Origin: Cedecea neteri
Lineage (GTDB): Bacteria; Pseudomonadota; Gammaproteobacteria; Enterobacterales; Enterobacteriaceae
Length of the DNA: 64,000 nucleotides
Assembly: GCF_000758325.1 (NCBI RefSeq)
Contig: NZ_CP009459.1
Location: 186,001-250,000 of the forward strand
Direction of reading: 5' to 3'
A program made the position numbers and the translations under genes. Below the pieces are notes generated by a model, which saw only the letters and a program-made list of their open reading frames with translations, made no database searches and was not told the DNA's origin. Positions 38,338 through 51,546 of the stretch are shown one piece after another; the stretch's first letter is position 1; every line of letters begins with the position of its first letter.

Positions 38338-38797
38338 TGCAGCAAAACCGATGATCACCGATGTCTTTGTTGCCGGGGCGCGCAAAGGCTGGACCATAGC
38401 GACAACCAGTACGCTGCCTAATGTGTTGATGGCATTCATTATTATTTATGCGCTTGAGCTTACGGGCGCACTGCAGGGCATGGCGTGGCTGTTTGGTCCG
38501 GTAATGAAATTCTTTGGGCTGCCCGGTGAAGCTGCGGCAGTACTCATCGGCGGCTGGATGTCTATGGGCGGTGGCGTAGGTGTCGCTATCAGTCTGTTTG
38601 AAAGAGGAATTCTCAGCGGAGAACATCTGGCTATTCTCGCGCCGGCCATCTATTTGATGGGCTCTCAGGTGCAGTACGCCGGGCGTATTCTCGGCGTGGT
38701 CGGCATTCCGGCGAAGCGTATTCCGCTGATGATAGCCCTCTCCGTACTCAACGCATTTTGCGCCATGCTGATCATGCGCGTTCTTATTCTGGAGTAA
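38330..38797 (+). CDS. YjiG-like nucleoside-recognition (Gate) domain membrane protein
   Basis: A 155-aa membrane partner of the preceding protein, similar to E. coli YjiG/SpmB: FVAGARKGWTIATTSTLPNVLMAFIII (start FVAGARKGWTIAT), FFGLPGEAAAVLIGGWMSMGG (part) and LAPAIYLMGSQVQYAGRILG (20). It overlaps the YjiH-like gene and is 3 bp from the M20 peptidase start, so all three form one operon. Confidence 0.82.
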   Translation: MADAAKPMITDVFVAGARKGWTIATTSTLPNVLMAFIIIYALELTGALQGMAWLFGPVMKFFGLPGEAAAVLIGGWMSMGGGVGVAISLFERGILSGEHLAILAPAIYLMGSQVQYAGRILGVVGIPAKRIPLMIALSVLNAFCAMLIMRVLILE

Positions 38798-38800
38798 CCT

Positions 38801-39913
38801 ATGGATCTGAAACAGTATCTTCAAGAGTTAAAAAGAGTCGTAAATATCGACTGTGGCACCGCCACCGCTGCGGGCGTAGAAGAGGTCAGCCGTATCTTTC
38901 AGCAATGGTATCTGTCAGAAAACTGGCACTGCGACAGCATTGATCTGGGGAATAAAGTAGGGCCGGGTTTGTTTGCCACCAATAAGCCCGATGCCGCACA
39001 GTACGACGTTTTACTTGTGGGTCATATGGATACCGTATTCCCACCAGGAACCGTTTCAGAGCGGCCTTTCAGCATTGAAGGCGATCGCGCCTATGGGCCT
39101 GGCGTGTCAGACATGAAAAGCGGATTGTTATCTATCCTTTGGGCTTTACGTGGCCTGGACAAAGCCGACCTTGAAAGGTTGGCTATCGCCGTGGCCATGA
39201 ACCCTGACGAAGAAACTGGCTCGGCCCATTCACATGAATGGATTGGCGGCATAGCAAAACGCAGCCGCTGCGTGCTGGTGTGCGAGGCGGCAAGAGCCGA
39301 CGGCTCTCTGGTGAAAGCCAGAAAAGGCATGGCTCGTTATCGCCTGGCGTTTAAAGGCGTAGCCGCCCATGCGGGTAACGATCCAGAAAAAGGCCGTTCT
39401 GCGGTGAAAGCGCTCGCTCATGCAGTGCTGGCAATCAGCGATCTGGCCGATATGACAAAGGGCACCACGCTGAACACCGGCGTGATTTCCGGCGGCGTTG
39501 GGGCGAATATCGTGTCGGATCGCGCGGAGATGATTGTCGATCTCCGCTTCAATGATAACGACGAATATCTGCGGGTTAATGAGGCCATTCAATCGTTCAG
39601 CCAGCGTCAATTCGAGCCTGATGTGTTAACCAGCGTCGAACAGCAGGCACAAACGCCAGCGATGTCGCCTTCCGCGGAAACGGAAAAGCTGATGAGGCTG
39701 GTGGAAAAAGCCGGTGAAGCTGTCGACGTGGAGGTTCGCTGGCAAGCGGTGGGCGGCGGCTCAGACGCTAACCACACGGCGGCACTTGGCGTGCCATCTC
39801 TGGACGGATTTGGCCCTGTCGGCGCGGGTTTCCATTCCCCTTCCGAATATCTGGAGCTGAGCAGTATCGAGCCTCGGGTTCGGCTGCTGCGCGAAGTGAT
39901 CCGCTCGCTGTAA
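38801..39913 (+). CDS. M20 family metallopeptidase
   Basis: A 370-aa dizinc peptidase of the M20A/glutamate-carboxypeptidase type, without a signal peptide. Metal and catalytic residues: LLVGHMDTVFPPGT (His, Asp), GPGVSDMKSG (bridging Asp), NPDEETGS (Glu-Glu), VCEAARADG and a C-terminal GFHSPSEY His. The dimerisation insert is at about 175-285. It follows the YjiH/YjiG pair by 3 bp with a good site (GGAGTAACCT). Likely substrates are dipeptides or N-acyl amino acids imported by that pair; in E. coli the enzyme in this position is IadA. Confidence 0.85.
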   Translation: MDLKQYLQELKRVVNIDCGTATAAGVEEVSRIFQQWYLSENWHCDSIDLGNKVGPGLFATNKPDAAQYDVLLVGHMDTVFPPGTVSERPFSIEGDRAYGPGVSDMKSGLLSILWALRGLDKADLERLAIAVAMNPDEETGSAHSHEWIGGIAKRSRCVLVCEAARADGSLVKARKGMARYRLAFKGVAAHAGNDPEKGRSAVKALAHAVLAISDLADMTKGTTLNTGVISGGVGANIVSDRAEMIVDLRFNDNDEYLRVNEAIQSFSQRQFEPDVLTSVEQQAQTPAMSPSAETEKLMRLVEKAGEAVDVEVRWQAVGGGSDANHTAALGVPSLDGFGPVGAGFHSPSEYLELSSIEPRVRLLREVIRSL

Positions 39914-39938
39914 AAAAAGGCCGGGAAATTCCCGGCCT
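39913..39938 (+). terminator. terminator of the YjiH/YjiG/M20 operon
   Basis: GGCCGGGAA and TTCCCGGCC form a perfect hairpin right after the stop codon, with A and T-rich flanks. Confidence 0.75.
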
Positions 39939-39944
39939 GCTTCA

Positions 39945-40064
39945 TTACTTTTTCAGTTTAAAATCAATCACCATGCGGCCTTTAATCTTGCCGCTCTCCA
40001 TTTCAGGGTAAAGGGCAATGAGCACCTGAAGCCGATCGGGAGCCTGTTCCTGGATTATTTGATC
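39945..40064 (-). pseudogene. adhP: C-terminal remnant of alcohol dehydrogenase adhP
   Basis: The minus strand reads, in one frame to a TAA at 39945, a tail ending EMESGKIKGRMVIDFKLKK. This closely matches the C-terminus of the zinc alcohol dehydrogenase AdhP (EMEEGKIRGRMVIDF). A stop codon lies directly upstream at 40065 and the rest of the gene is missing. The fragment overlaps the end of the next gene by 10 bp, so an insertion or deletion joined unrelated sequence to the old adhP 3' end. Confidence 0.75.
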
Positions 40065-40708
40065 TTAACAGCCTTCACATCCAGCATCGGTGTCAGCAGA
40101 CAGGTATAACTAAGTTTGTCATTGTCTGGCCCTTTCCCCGGGAAAAATGCCGAACCTTCTACGACAACGTCATAGCGTTCGCTCTTCTTACCGGCAATGA
40201 CCTTACCGGGAGCAAAAGCGGGTGAGTCAGGACTAATCTCAACCAACCGCTCAAGTCCGGTGCTGATAACATCACTACGGTTAGATTTCGACAACGCCGC
40301 ATTGAGACAAGCCCTGTTTGCAGCATCACGCCCCTGCATCGTGCCCATACCAGGCTCATACTTTTGTGGAAGATTAGCCAGGCGCCAAATATCTGACTGT
40401 GGCATATAGACGCCAGGTTCAAATCGCCCGGTTCCAGAGCGCACGGCACAAACGATCAGTTGAGGACTGACTCCATCGATAGCAACGAAAGTGGTGCCAG
40501 GCTCAGATTGCAGCGTGAGTTTTGCATAATTGGCATTGATCTCAAAAGGAACCGACTTCTCTTTCGCCATCGTCGAGCGTGACTTGCAAAGCGCTACTTT
40601 TGCAGGGTCTTGCCCCAGACTGTCACTTGAAATCATCGCCGCATGTGCAGAAGAGATACCTAACAGCATCAGTGGCACTAAAGATAAAAAAATGCTTTTT
40701 TGATTCAT
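40055..40708 (-). CDS. exported protein of unknown function
   Basis: A 217-aa protein with a clear signal peptide (MNQKSIFLSLVPLMLLGISSAHA, cleavage after AHA at about 23). The mature part has four cysteines, in VALCKSRS, LIVCAVRSG, NRACLNAAL and YTCLLTP, which could make two disulfides. I recognise no family. Its ribosome site is CCGGGG before TATAATG. It is flanked by AT-rich sequence and by the adhP remnant, so it probably arrived by horizontal transfer. Confidence 0.75.
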   Translation of the reverse strand: MNQKSIFLSLVPLMLLGISSAHAAMISSDSLGQDPAKVALCKSRSTMAKEKSVPFEINANYAKLTLQSEPGTTFVAIDGVSPQLIVCAVRSGTGRFEPGVYMPQSDIWRLANLPQKYEPGMGTMQGRDAANRACLNAALSKSNRSDVISTGLERLVEISPDSPAFAPGKVIAGKKSERYDVVVEGSAFFPGKGPDNDKLSYTCLLTPMLDVKAVKIK

Positions 40709-40935
40709 TATATCCCCGGAGGTTATTCCTTCATTGTTATTGATACATATACACTTTAATCATACGGTTCTTTCAATACACGACTAAACACGCCATTGAT
40801 AAATATGTGATCTTTATGCTTCAGAAGACAACATGCAATATTGCAAGCGTGGAAATCTCTGGCTCAGTAAGAAATAAAAGGCGAAAAAAAACCCGCCGAA
40901 GCGGGTTTTTCAAAGTCTAAAGCAGCAGTAAGAAC
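40709..40935. other. AT-rich gap between the exported-protein gene and eno
   Basis: A 227-bp gap that is visibly AT-rich in its left two thirds. It ends in the eno terminator. No gene seen. Confidence 0.5.
40884..40910 (-). terminator. eno terminator
   Basis: On the minus strand AAACCCGC / GCGGGTTT with loop TTCG is followed by a run of T. Confidence 0.92.
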
Positions 40936-42252
<1,317 letters not shown>

Positions 42253-42287
42253 TCAAGTCACAACGTTAAACTAAAACTCCAGACAAA

Positions 42288-42312
42288 CAACGCGCGATAA
42301 TGTCGCGCGTTG
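42288..42312 (-). other. hairpin between pyrG and eno
   Basis: CAACGCGCGA and TCGCGCGTTG form a perfect 10-bp stem with a 5-nt loop. No strong U-run, so it is probably a processing or partial-termination site between two genes with different expression levels. Confidence 0.6.
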
Positions 42313-42327
42313 CCGTTCTAACTCTGC

Positions 42328-44190
<1,863 letters not shown>

Positions 44191-44982
44191 TTAGATTTCA
44201 GTTTCCTGGCGTTTCACTTCTTGCCAGGCTTTTTCCATAATTTCCAGCCCGGCATGCTCCATGGTTAACCCCTGAGCGGCGACAATCGCCTCCACTTTTC
44301 GGAAACGAGCCTCAAATTTTCGGTTAGCTTTTTGCAACGCCACCTCCGCTTTGGTGCCCAAATGGCGAGCCAGATTAACGGTAGCGAACAATAAATCGCC
44401 CACTTCTTCTTCCAGCTTTGCCTCGTCCACAACGGCCTGCTGGGCTTCAAACATCACTTCGTCGATCTCTTCGTGCACTTTATCCAGCACCGGGCCAAGC
44501 GTCTTCCAGTCAAAGCCGACGTTTGAGCAGCGTTTTTGAATTTTTTGCGCACGCATTAGCGCAGGGAGCGCTTCCGGGATATCGTCCAGCGCCGAGTGCT
44601 GAGCCTTCTGCGCACGCTCTTCGATTTTGATTTGCTCCCATCTCGCAAGCACTTCTCCGCTGGTTGCCGCGTCACCGTCAGCAAAGATATGCGGGTGGCG
44701 GCGCTCAAGCTTGTCACTGATGCCCTGGCAAATATCTTCAAAATTAAAGCGCCCTTCCTCCTGCCCCATCTGCGCGTAAAACACCACCTGGAACAACAGG
44801 TCACCCAGCTCGCCGCGCAGGTCATCAAAATCTTCGCGATTAATGGCGTCGAGCACTTCATAGGTTTCTTCGAGCGTGTAAGGGGCGATGGTGGCAAAAG
44901 TTTGCTCGCGATCCCATGGGCAGCCGTTTTCAGGGTCACGCAGACGCTGCATGATCCCGAGCAGGCGGTCGATTTGAGACAT
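44191..44982 (-). CDS. mazG: nucleoside triphosphate pyrophosphohydrolase MazG
   Basis: A 263-aa NTP pyrophosphatase with two tandem MazG domains. The first has CPWDREQTFATIAPYTLEETYEV and a GELGDLLFQVVFYAQ metal motif; the second has EIDEV and EEEVGDLLFATVNLARHLG (19). In E. coli mazEF lies between relA and mazG; here the gap is 94 bp and holds only a palindromic repeat. Confidence 0.98.
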   Translation of the reverse strand: MSQIDRLLGIMQRLRDPENGCPWDREQTFATIAPYTLEETYEVLDAINREDFDDLRGELGDLLFQVVFYAQMGQEEGRFNFEDICQGISDKLERRHPHIFADGDAATSGEVLARWEQIKIEERAQKAQHSALDDIPEALPALMRAQKIQKRCSNVGFDWKTLGPVLDKVHEEIDEVMFEAQQAVVDEAKLEEEVGDLLFATVNLARHLGTKAEVALQKANRKFEARFRKVEAIVAAQGLTMEHAGLEIMEKAWQEVKRQETEI

Positions 44983-45002
44983 TGTAATTCCTTGTTTTTT
45001 TT

Positions 45003-45033
45003 ACCCTCACCCTCTCCCTAAAAGGGAGAGGGG
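45003..45033. repeat. single palindromic repeat related to the cysI-cysH array
   Basis: CCCTCACCCTCTCCCT and AGGGAGAGGGG flank AAA between relA and mazG. It shares both arms with the hairpin units of the cysI-cysH array, so it is an unexpanded copy of the same element family. Confidence 0.85.
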
Positions 45034-45076
45034 ATGGATCGAGTAGAATTGTTCTTACCGATGGTGGGGCAATCAA

Positions 45077-47308
45077 TTAACCGTGCAGCCTGCGGGCATC
45101 AATAATGTCCGGCACCTGGTTGAGTTTGCCCAGCACGCGGCCAAGTACCTGCAGGTTGTAGATCTCGATAGTCATGTCGATGGTGGCAAGCTGCTGCTTT
45201 GTATCGCTGCGGCTGGCCACGCCAAGCACGTTGACCTTTTCGTTCGCCAGAATCGTGGTGATGTCGCGAAGCAGGCCGCTGCGATCGTTCGCTGTGACGC
45301 GAACCACCAGCGAATAACCGCTGGAGTAGCTTTCACCCCAAACGGCATCGACGATACGTTCCGGCGCGTGGGATTGCAGCTCGGCCAGTTGGTCACAGTC
45401 GGCACGGTGAATCGAAATCCCGCGCCCCTGGGTAATAAAGCCGACGATTTCATCCCCCGGAATCGGCTGGCAGCAGCGGGCGATGTGGTGCATCAGATTT
45501 CCTACACCTTCCACGACGACGCGGCCATTGTCTTTACTGCGCGACTGCGGCGGGGAATAGCTCTTTTGCGTCAGCTGACGCAGCGCGGCGGCATCCTGTT
45601 CTTCGGCGCTTGGCTTATTAAACTGCGCCTGCAGATAGTTGCTCATCTGGTTGAGGCGGATGTCGCCACCGCCGATAGCCGCCAGCAGCTCTTCAATTTC
45701 GTTGAAGTTGTAGCGCGGCAGCAGCGTTTTCTCTGCTTCTTTCAGGCTAATGCCCAGATGCTCAATTTCGTCGTCGAGGATCTGGCGTCCGGCAAGAATG
45801 TTCTTGTCCCGGTCCTGCTTGCGGAACCAGTTGTGGATCTTCGCGCGCCCGCGGCTGGTGGTGATATACCCCAGGTTAGGGTTCAGCCAGTCGCGGCTCG
45901 GGTTCGGCTGCTTCTGGGTAATGACCTCGATCTGGTCTCCCATTTGCAGTTGATAGGTGAACGGCACGATGCGCCCACCGATTTTTGCCCCGATGCAGCG
46001 GTGCCCGACATCGCTGTGAATATGGTAGGCAAAGTCCAGCGGCGTCGAGCCAGCAGGCAGGTCAACCACGTCCCCTTTCGGCGTAAACACGTATACGCGG
46101 TCGTCAAAGACCTGGCTGCGGACTTCGTCGAGCATTTCACCCGAGTCGGACATCTCTTCCTGCCAGGCGATAAGCTTGCGCAGCCACGCAATGCGGTCTT
46201 CATGGCCGGAACTGCCGCTGCGCGCATTGCCTTCTTTGTACTTCCAGTGTGCGGCCACGCCCAGCTCTGACTCTTCATGCATCTGTTTGGTGCGGATCTG
46301 AATCTCTATGGTTTTGCCGTTCGGGCCAAGCACCACGGTATGAATGGACTGGTAGCCGTTCGGTTTAGGGTTTGCGACATAGTCGTCAAACTCATCCGGC
46401 AAATGACGGAAGTGAGTATGCACTATCCCCAGCGCCGCGTAGCAATCCTGCAGGCGCTCGGCGACGATACGCACCGCGCGCACGTCAAACAGCTCGTCAA
46501 ACGCGAGGTGCTTTTTCTGCATTTTACGCCAGATGCTGTAGATGTGTTTTGGTCGGCCATAAACCTCAGCCTTTACGCCCTCTTCTTTCATCGAAGAACG
46601 TAATGTGCCGACAAAATCATCGATGTACTGCTCGCGATCGATACGGCGCTCGTGCAGCAGCTTCGCGATACGCTTGTATTCCTCAGGGTGCAGGTAGCGG
46701 AAACAGTAATCCTCCAGCTCCCATTTGAGCTGGCCAATACCGAGGCGGTTCGCCAGCGGGGCGTAAATATTGGTACATTCTTTGGCCGCCAGTACGCGCT
46801 CATCTTCCGGCGCGTCTTTCACTTCGCGCAGATGAGCGATACGTTCGGCAAGCTTGATAACCACGCAGCGGAAGTCATCCACCATCGCCAGCAGCATACG
46901 GCGAACGTTATCCACCTGGTCGGAAGAAACAGAGTCGTTGTGAGTCGCCTTCAGATGGCGAATCGCGTCCATATCACGCACGCCGTGAATCAGCGTCACC
47001 ACTTGTTTGCCGACGCTTTCCAGCATCACTTCTTCGCTGACCACGCCGGCATCCGCCAGCGGGAACAGCAGCGCGGCGCGCAGCGTATCGTTGTCCATAC
47101 TCAGCATCGAGAGGATTTCGACCATCTCCACGCCGCGCCACAGCAATAATTCAGCGTCAGGATGTCCTTTGGTCTGGCGTTCACAATACGCCCAGGTTTC
47201 GGCTAAGCGTTCACACGACTGCTGGTTGGAAATCCCGAGGCTTGCAATCCATTTTTCGGGCGCAAATTCGCCAGCTTTGTTGAGATGTGCACTTCTTACC
47301 GCAACCAT
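45077..47308 (-). CDS. relA: GTP pyrophosphokinase RelA
   Basis: A 743-aa ribosome-associated (p)ppGpp synthetase I. The N-terminal HD-like hydrolase domain is degenerate, the synthetase domain has YGRPKHIYSIWRKM and GYQSIHTVVLGPNGK, then TGS (VYVFTPKGDVVDLPAGSTPLD region), a Cys-rich zinc-finger-type segment and the C-terminal ACT domain. It responds to uncharged tRNA at the ribosome. 51 bp downstream of rlmD. Confidence 0.99.
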   Translation of the reverse strand: MVAVRSAHLNKAGEFAPEKWIASLGISNQQSCERLAETWAYCERQTKGHPDAELLLWRGVEMVEILSMLSMDNDTLRAALLFPLADAGVVSEEVMLESVGKQVVTLIHGVRDMDAIRHLKATHNDSVSSDQVDNVRRMLLAMVDDFRCVVIKLAERIAHLREVKDAPEDERVLAAKECTNIYAPLANRLGIGQLKWELEDYCFRYLHPEEYKRIAKLLHERRIDREQYIDDFVGTLRSSMKEEGVKAEVYGRPKHIYSIWRKMQKKHLAFDELFDVRAVRIVAERLQDCYAALGIVHTHFRHLPDEFDDYVANPKPNGYQSIHTVVLGPNGKTIEIQIRTKQMHEESELGVAAHWKYKEGNARSGSSGHEDRIAWLRKLIAWQEEMSDSGEMLDEVRSQVFDDRVYVFTPKGDVVDLPAGSTPLDFAYHIHSDVGHRCIGAKIGGRIVPFTYQLQMGDQIEVITQKQPNPSRDWLNPNLGYITTSRGRAKIHNWFRKQDRDKNILAGRQILDDEIEHLGISLKEAEKTLLPRYNFNEIEELLAAIGGGDIRLNQMSNYLQAQFNKPSAEEQDAAALRQLTQKSYSPPQSRSKDNGRVVVEGVGNLMHHIARCCQPIPGDEIVGFITQGRGISIHRADCDQLAELQSHAPERIVDAVWGESYSSGYSLVVRVTANDRSGLLRDITTILANEKVNVLGVASRSDTKQQLATIDMTIEIYNLQVLGRVLGKLNQVPDIIDARRLHG

Positions 47309-47359
47309 TATCCTCTCCTGTCGGGCTAACGCTCAGGCCAGTGTGCCTGATTAACCCTT

Positions 47360-48673
47360 TCAATTACGCTCAAAGAGCGCCATAGACTCCAGATGCCCGG
47401 TGTGGGGGAACATATCGAGCATGGCCAGTCGTTTAATGTGGTACCCGGCGGCCAGTAACGTTTCACTGTCGCGCGCAAGCGTGGTGGGGTTGCAGGAAAC
47501 GTACACCACGCGGCTCGGCGCAAGATTGATGACGTGCTGCATAACGCCCGCCGCACCGGCACGCGCCGGGTCGAGCAATATTTTCGTAAATCCTTGTTGC
47601 GCCCAGGGCTGCCGCGTCACGTCATCTTCCAGGTTTTCATGGAAGAATGTCACGTTTTTCAGCGCATTACGCTGAGCATTATATTCACCTTTCGCCACCA
47701 GCGCAGCAACGCCTTCGACCCCCACGACCGCGGCGGCTCGTTTTGCCAACGGCAGGGTAAAATTCCCCATTCCGCAGAACAAATCTAGCACCCGATCCTC
47801 AGGCTGCACCTCCAACCACTCGATCGCCCGCGCCACCATTTGCTGATTCACCGCGTCGTTAACCTGGATGAAATCCCTTGGGCTAAAGGTTAAGCGTAGT
47901 CCGTCTGAATGATACCAGGGCTCTTCTTCGGCCAGGGATTCCAGGCTCTCGCTATCCGGGGCGAGGAACAATGCCACCTCATGGGAATGCGAAAACTGTT
48001 CCAGTTTTTCCCGGTCGTCTTTGCTGAGCGGTGCCAAATGGCGCAGCACCATCAGCGGTCCACCGTCAGCCAGAACCAGCTCCAGGTGCCCTAACCGGTT
48101 CACGATACTTAATTCAGACAAGCACTGGCGTAAAGGTTCCAGTAATGCTTCAAGCCGGGGCGCCAGCACGGGGCAATGATGAATATCTACCAGCGCCTTG
48201 TCGCTAGCCTTGCGAAAACCCATCTGTAAGGTCTGTGTACGGGGCTGATAATTCAACCCCAACCGCGCGCGACGACGGTATCCCCATGCCCCGGCAGAAA
48301 TGATTTCATCCACCTCGCGAGGCTGTTCGCGCTCGCCCATCATGCGCCCAAGAGCCTTAGCTTTTGCCTCCTGCTGTAGCGCCACGCTCGCGTGCTGCTG
48401 CTGGCAGCCGCCGCAAACGCCAAAATGCGGGCAACGCGGCTTAACACGCTCAGGGCTGTCATTTAAACGGCGCTTTACCTCAGCCTGAGCGTAGCTACGC
48501 TTATCTTCGGTAATGCGAACCTCAACCTGTTCGCCGGGCAGTGCTCCACGAATAAAGAGCGCTTTGCCTTTGTGGCGCGCGACGCCCTGACCGAATGGAT
48601 CGAGGTCGGTGACGGTCACGGTAAGTAATTCACGATTCGTATCGCGTCGCTTTGCAGAGTAGAATTGCGCCAT
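47360..48673 (-). CDS. rlmD: 23S rRNA (uracil(1939)-C(5))-methyltransferase RlmD
   Basis: A 437-aa SAM-dependent enzyme that makes m5U1939. It has an N-terminal TRAM domain, the 4Fe-4S cysteines in [14 protein letters not shown], the SAM motif [16 protein letters not shown] and catalytic Cys in [14 protein letters not shown] chose the ATG at 48673 (MAQFYSAKR), matching homologues, rather than a frame 23 codons longer. It is divergent from barA with a 61-bp gap. Confidence 0.98.
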   Translation of the reverse strand: MAQFYSAKRRDTNRELLTVTVTDLDPFGQGVARHKGKALFIRGALPGEQVEVRITEDKRSYAQAEVKRRLNDSPERVKPRCPHFGVCGGCQQQHASVALQQEAKAKALGRMMGEREQPREVDEIISAGAWGYRRRARLGLNYQPRTQTLQMGFRKASDKALVDIHHCPVLAPRLEALLEPLRQCLSELSIVNRLGHLELVLADGGPLMVLRHLAPLSKDDREKLEQFSHSHEVALFLAPDSESLESLAEEEPWYHSDGLRLTFSPRDFIQVNDAVNQQMVARAIEWLEVQPEDRVLDLFCGMGNFTLPLAKRAAAVVGVEGVAALVAKGEYNAQRNALKNVTFFHENLEDDVTRQPWAQQGFTKILLDPARAGAAGVMQHVINLAPSRVVYVSCNPTTLARDSETLLAAGYHIKRLAMLDMFPHTGHLESMALFERN

Positions 48674-48734
48674 GATGTAAGTAGATGTGTTCTCAAATGT
48701 CACTGTTGCTTTTATTGTCCCATATCGGAACCCC

Positions 48735-51491
48735 ATGACCAACTACAGCCTGCGCGCACGTATGATGATCCTGATTCTGGCCCCGACGCTGTTGGTCGGT
48801 TTGCTGCTCAGCATCTTTTTCGTTGTCCATCGTTACAATGACTTACAGCGCCAGCTGGAAGATGCCGGCGCCAGTATTATTGAGCCGCTGGCGGTCTCCA
48901 GCGAATACGGCATGAACTTCCACAGCCGGGAATCAATTCGCCAGCTGGTCAGCGTGCTGCACCGCCGCCATTCGGATATCGTGCGGGGGATTTCGATTTA
49001 CGATGACAGTAACAAGCTCTTCGTCACCTCTAATTTTCAGCATAACGCCGCTCGCCTGAAGCTGCCCGACGGGGAAAAGCCCCCGAAAGATCTCACCGTC
49101 ACCCGCGCAGGAGACATCATGATCCTGCGAATGCCGATCATTTCCGAAAGGTATTCGCCGGATGAATCCGCTGAAACCAACGTCAAACAAAGCAACAGCA
49201 CCCTCGGCTACGTCGCCATGGAGCTGGATCTCAAATCCGTTCGCCTGCAGCAGTACCGCGAGATCTTCATCTCAACGTTAATGATGCTGTTCTGTATCGG
49301 CATCGCGATGCTGTTTGCCTATCGCCTGATGCGCGACGTGACCGGGCCAATCCGCAATATGGTGAATACCGTGGACCGTATTCGCCGCGGGCAGCTCGAC
49401 AGCCGCGTGGAAGGGTTTATGTTGGGCGAGCTGGATATGCTGAAAAACGGCATTAACTCGATGGCAATGTCGCTGACGGCGTATCACGAAGAGATGCAGC
49501 ACAACGTCGACCAGGCCACATCCGATCTGCGTGAAACCCTTGAGCAGATGGAAATTCAGAACGTGGAGCTCGATCTTGCCAAGAAGCGGGCGCAGGAAGC
49601 CGCCCGTATAAAATCTGAGTTTCTGGCAAATATGTCTCACGAGCTGCGTACGCCGCTAAACGGCGTCATTGGCTTCACTCGCCTGGCCTTAAAAACCGAT
49701 TTGACGCCAACCCAGCGCGACCATCTCTACACGATTGAACGCTCGGCCAATAACTTGCTCACTATCATTAATGACGTGCTGGACTTCTCCAAGCTCGAAG
49801 CAGGCAAGCTGCTGCTGGAATCCATTCCCTTCCCGCTGCGCAACACGCTGGATGAGGTCGTAACTCTGCTGGCACATTCCGCCCACGACAAAGGCCTTGA
49901 GCTGACGCTCAACATTAAAAATGACGTGCCGGATAACGTGATTGGTGACCCCCTGCGCCTGCAGCAGGTCATCACAAATCTGGTGGGCAACGCCATTAAA
50001 TTCACCGAAACCGGCAACATCGACCTGCTGGTGGAAAAACGGGCAGAAGGGAACAACAAAGTTCAGATTGAAATGCAGATCCACGACACCGGCATCGGCA
50101 TTCCTGAGAAAGAACAATCGCGTCTCTTCCAGGCCTTCCGCCAGGCGGATGCCAGTATTTCCCGCCGCCACGGCGGCACCGGGCTGGGGCTGGTGATCAC
50201 CCAGAAGCTGGTGAATGAAATGGGCGGCGATATCTCCTTCCACAGCAAGCCGAATCGCGGCTCAACGTTCTGGTTCCACATCAGCCTGGACCTGAACCCT
50301 AACGCCGTGAACGACAGGCAGGTACTGGACAAACTGGCAGGCAAGCGTCTGGGCTACGTCGAGCCGAACGCGACCGCCGCGCAGAGCACCCTGAATTTGC
50401 TGCAAAACACACCGCTGGACGTCGTGCACAGCCCGTCACTTTCCGGGCTGCCTGATGAACACTACGATATTCTGCTGTGCGGCATTCCCGTCACCTTCAC
50501 AGAAACGCTCACGCTGGCAAACCCTAAGCTCGCGAAGGCGGTGACCATGGCAGATTGCCTGATTCTGGCCTTGCCTTGCCATACCCAGGTCGGCGCGGAA
50601 GAGCTTAAGCGCCAGGGCGTGGCGGGCTGCCTGCTAAAACCTATCACCTCTACGCGCCTGTTCCCGATGCTGCTTGAAAGCTGCCCTAAAGCTAATCTGG
50701 CCCTGCCGTTCGTTGAACATAGCGATAAGCTGCCGATGGCTGTCATGGCGGTGGACGATAACCCGGCCAACCTGAAGCTGATCGGCGCGTTACTGGAAGA
50801 CAGAGTTCAGCAAGTTGTGCTGTGTGAAAGCGGCACGCAGGCGCTGGAGCGGGCCCGGCAGATGAACATCGACATTATTCTGATGGACATACAGATGCCG
50901 GAAATGGACGGCATCCGCGCCTGCGAGCTGATCCGCCAGTTGCCGCATCACCAGCAAACCCCGGTGATTGCCGTCACCGCCCACGCGCTGGCGGGGCAAA
51001 AAGAGAAACTCATGAGCGCCGGCATGAACGACTACCTCGCTAAGCCGATTGAAGAAGAAAAGCTGCACCGCCTGCTGATGCGCTACCATCCGGGCAATAT
51101 CGGCCAGCTTCCCGTTCAGCAGGAAGAACCCGTCCCGCCGGCGATTAACATCAATCAGACGCTGGACTGGAACCTGGCGCTTCGTCAGGCCGCCAATAAA
51201 GCCGATCTCGCCCGGGAGATGCTTAACATGCTGCTGGAGTTTTTACCGGAGGTGAGAAATGTCCTCGAAGAACAGCTGGTGGGCGACAAGCCCGAAGGGT
51301 TGATTGATATCGTGCATAAACTGCACGGGAGCTGCAGCTACAGCGGCGTCCCGAGGATGAAAAAACTCTGCCAGACGCTGGAGCACGAGCTGCGCCACGG
51401 CGTAGCGCCGGAGGAGATGGAGCCTGAAATTCTGGAGCTGCTGGACGAGATGGATAACGTTGCGCGGGAAGCGAAGAAGTATCAGATTTGA
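48735..51491 (+). CDS. barA: hybrid sensor histidine kinase BarA
   Basis: A 918-aa inner-membrane hybrid kinase, the same length as E. coli BarA. Order: TM1 (about 10-30), periplasmic domain, TM2 (about 177-197), HAMP, HisKA with phospho-acceptor His in [17 protein letters not shown] (about 302), HATPase_c (GGTGLGLVI), a receiver domain with [14 protein letters not shown] (Asp about 718), and an Hpt domain with [13 protein letters not shown]-type His (about 861). It phosphorylates UvrY, which activates csrB; csrB lies 4 kb downstream. I chose the ATG at 48735 ([10 protein letters not shown]). Confidence 0.99.
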   Translation: MTNYSLRARMMILILAPTLLVGLLLSIFFVVHRYNDLQRQLEDAGASIIEPLAVSSEYGMNFHSRESIRQLVSVLHRRHSDIVRGISIYDDSNKLFVTSNFQHNAARLKLPDGEKPPKDLTVTRAGDIMILRMPIISERYSPDESAETNVKQSNSTLGYVAMELDLKSVRLQQYREIFISTLMMLFCIGIAMLFAYRLMRDVTGPIRNMVNTVDRIRRGQLDSRVEGFMLGELDMLKNGINSMAMSLTAYHEEMQHNVDQATSDLRETLEQMEIQNVELDLAKKRAQEAARIKSEFLANMSHELRTPLNGVIGFTRLALKTDLTPTQRDHLYTIERSANNLLTIINDVLDFSKLEAGKLLLESIPFPLRNTLDEVVTLLAHSAHDKGLELTLNIKNDVPDNVIGDPLRLQQVITNLVGNAIKFTETGNIDLLVEKRAEGNNKVQIEMQIHDTGIGIPEKEQSRLFQAFRQADASISRRHGGTGLGLVITQKLVNEMGGDISFHSKPNRGSTFWFHISLDLNPNAVNDRQVLDKLAGKRLGYVEPNATAAQSTLNLLQNTPLDVVHSPSLSGLPDEHYDILLCGIPVTFTETLTLANPKLAKAVTMADCLILALPCHTQVGAEELKRQGVAGCLLKPITSTRLFPMLLESCPKANLALPFVEHSDKLPMAVMAVDDNPANLKLIGALLEDRVQQVVLCESGTQALERARQMNIDIILMDIQMPEMDGIRACELIRQLPHHQQTPVIAVTAHALAGQKEKLMSAGMNDYLAKPIEEEKLHRLLMRYHPGNIGQLPVQQEEPVPPAININQTLDWNLALRQAANKADLAREMLNMLLEFLPEVRNVLEEQLVGDKPEGLIDIVHKLHGSCSYSGVPRMKKLCQTLEHELRHGVAPEEMEPEILELLDEMDNVAREAKKYQI

Positions 51492-51505
51492 GTTTAAGCC
51501 AGGTA

Positions 51506-51537
51506 CGAAGAGGGTTCCCGCGCGCCCTCTTCGTTTT
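51506..51537 (+). terminator. barA terminator
   Basis: CGAAGAGGG pairs with CCCTCTTCG and is followed by TTTTC, between convergent barA and ramR. Confidence 0.8.
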
Positions 51538-51546
51538 CACAAAATG

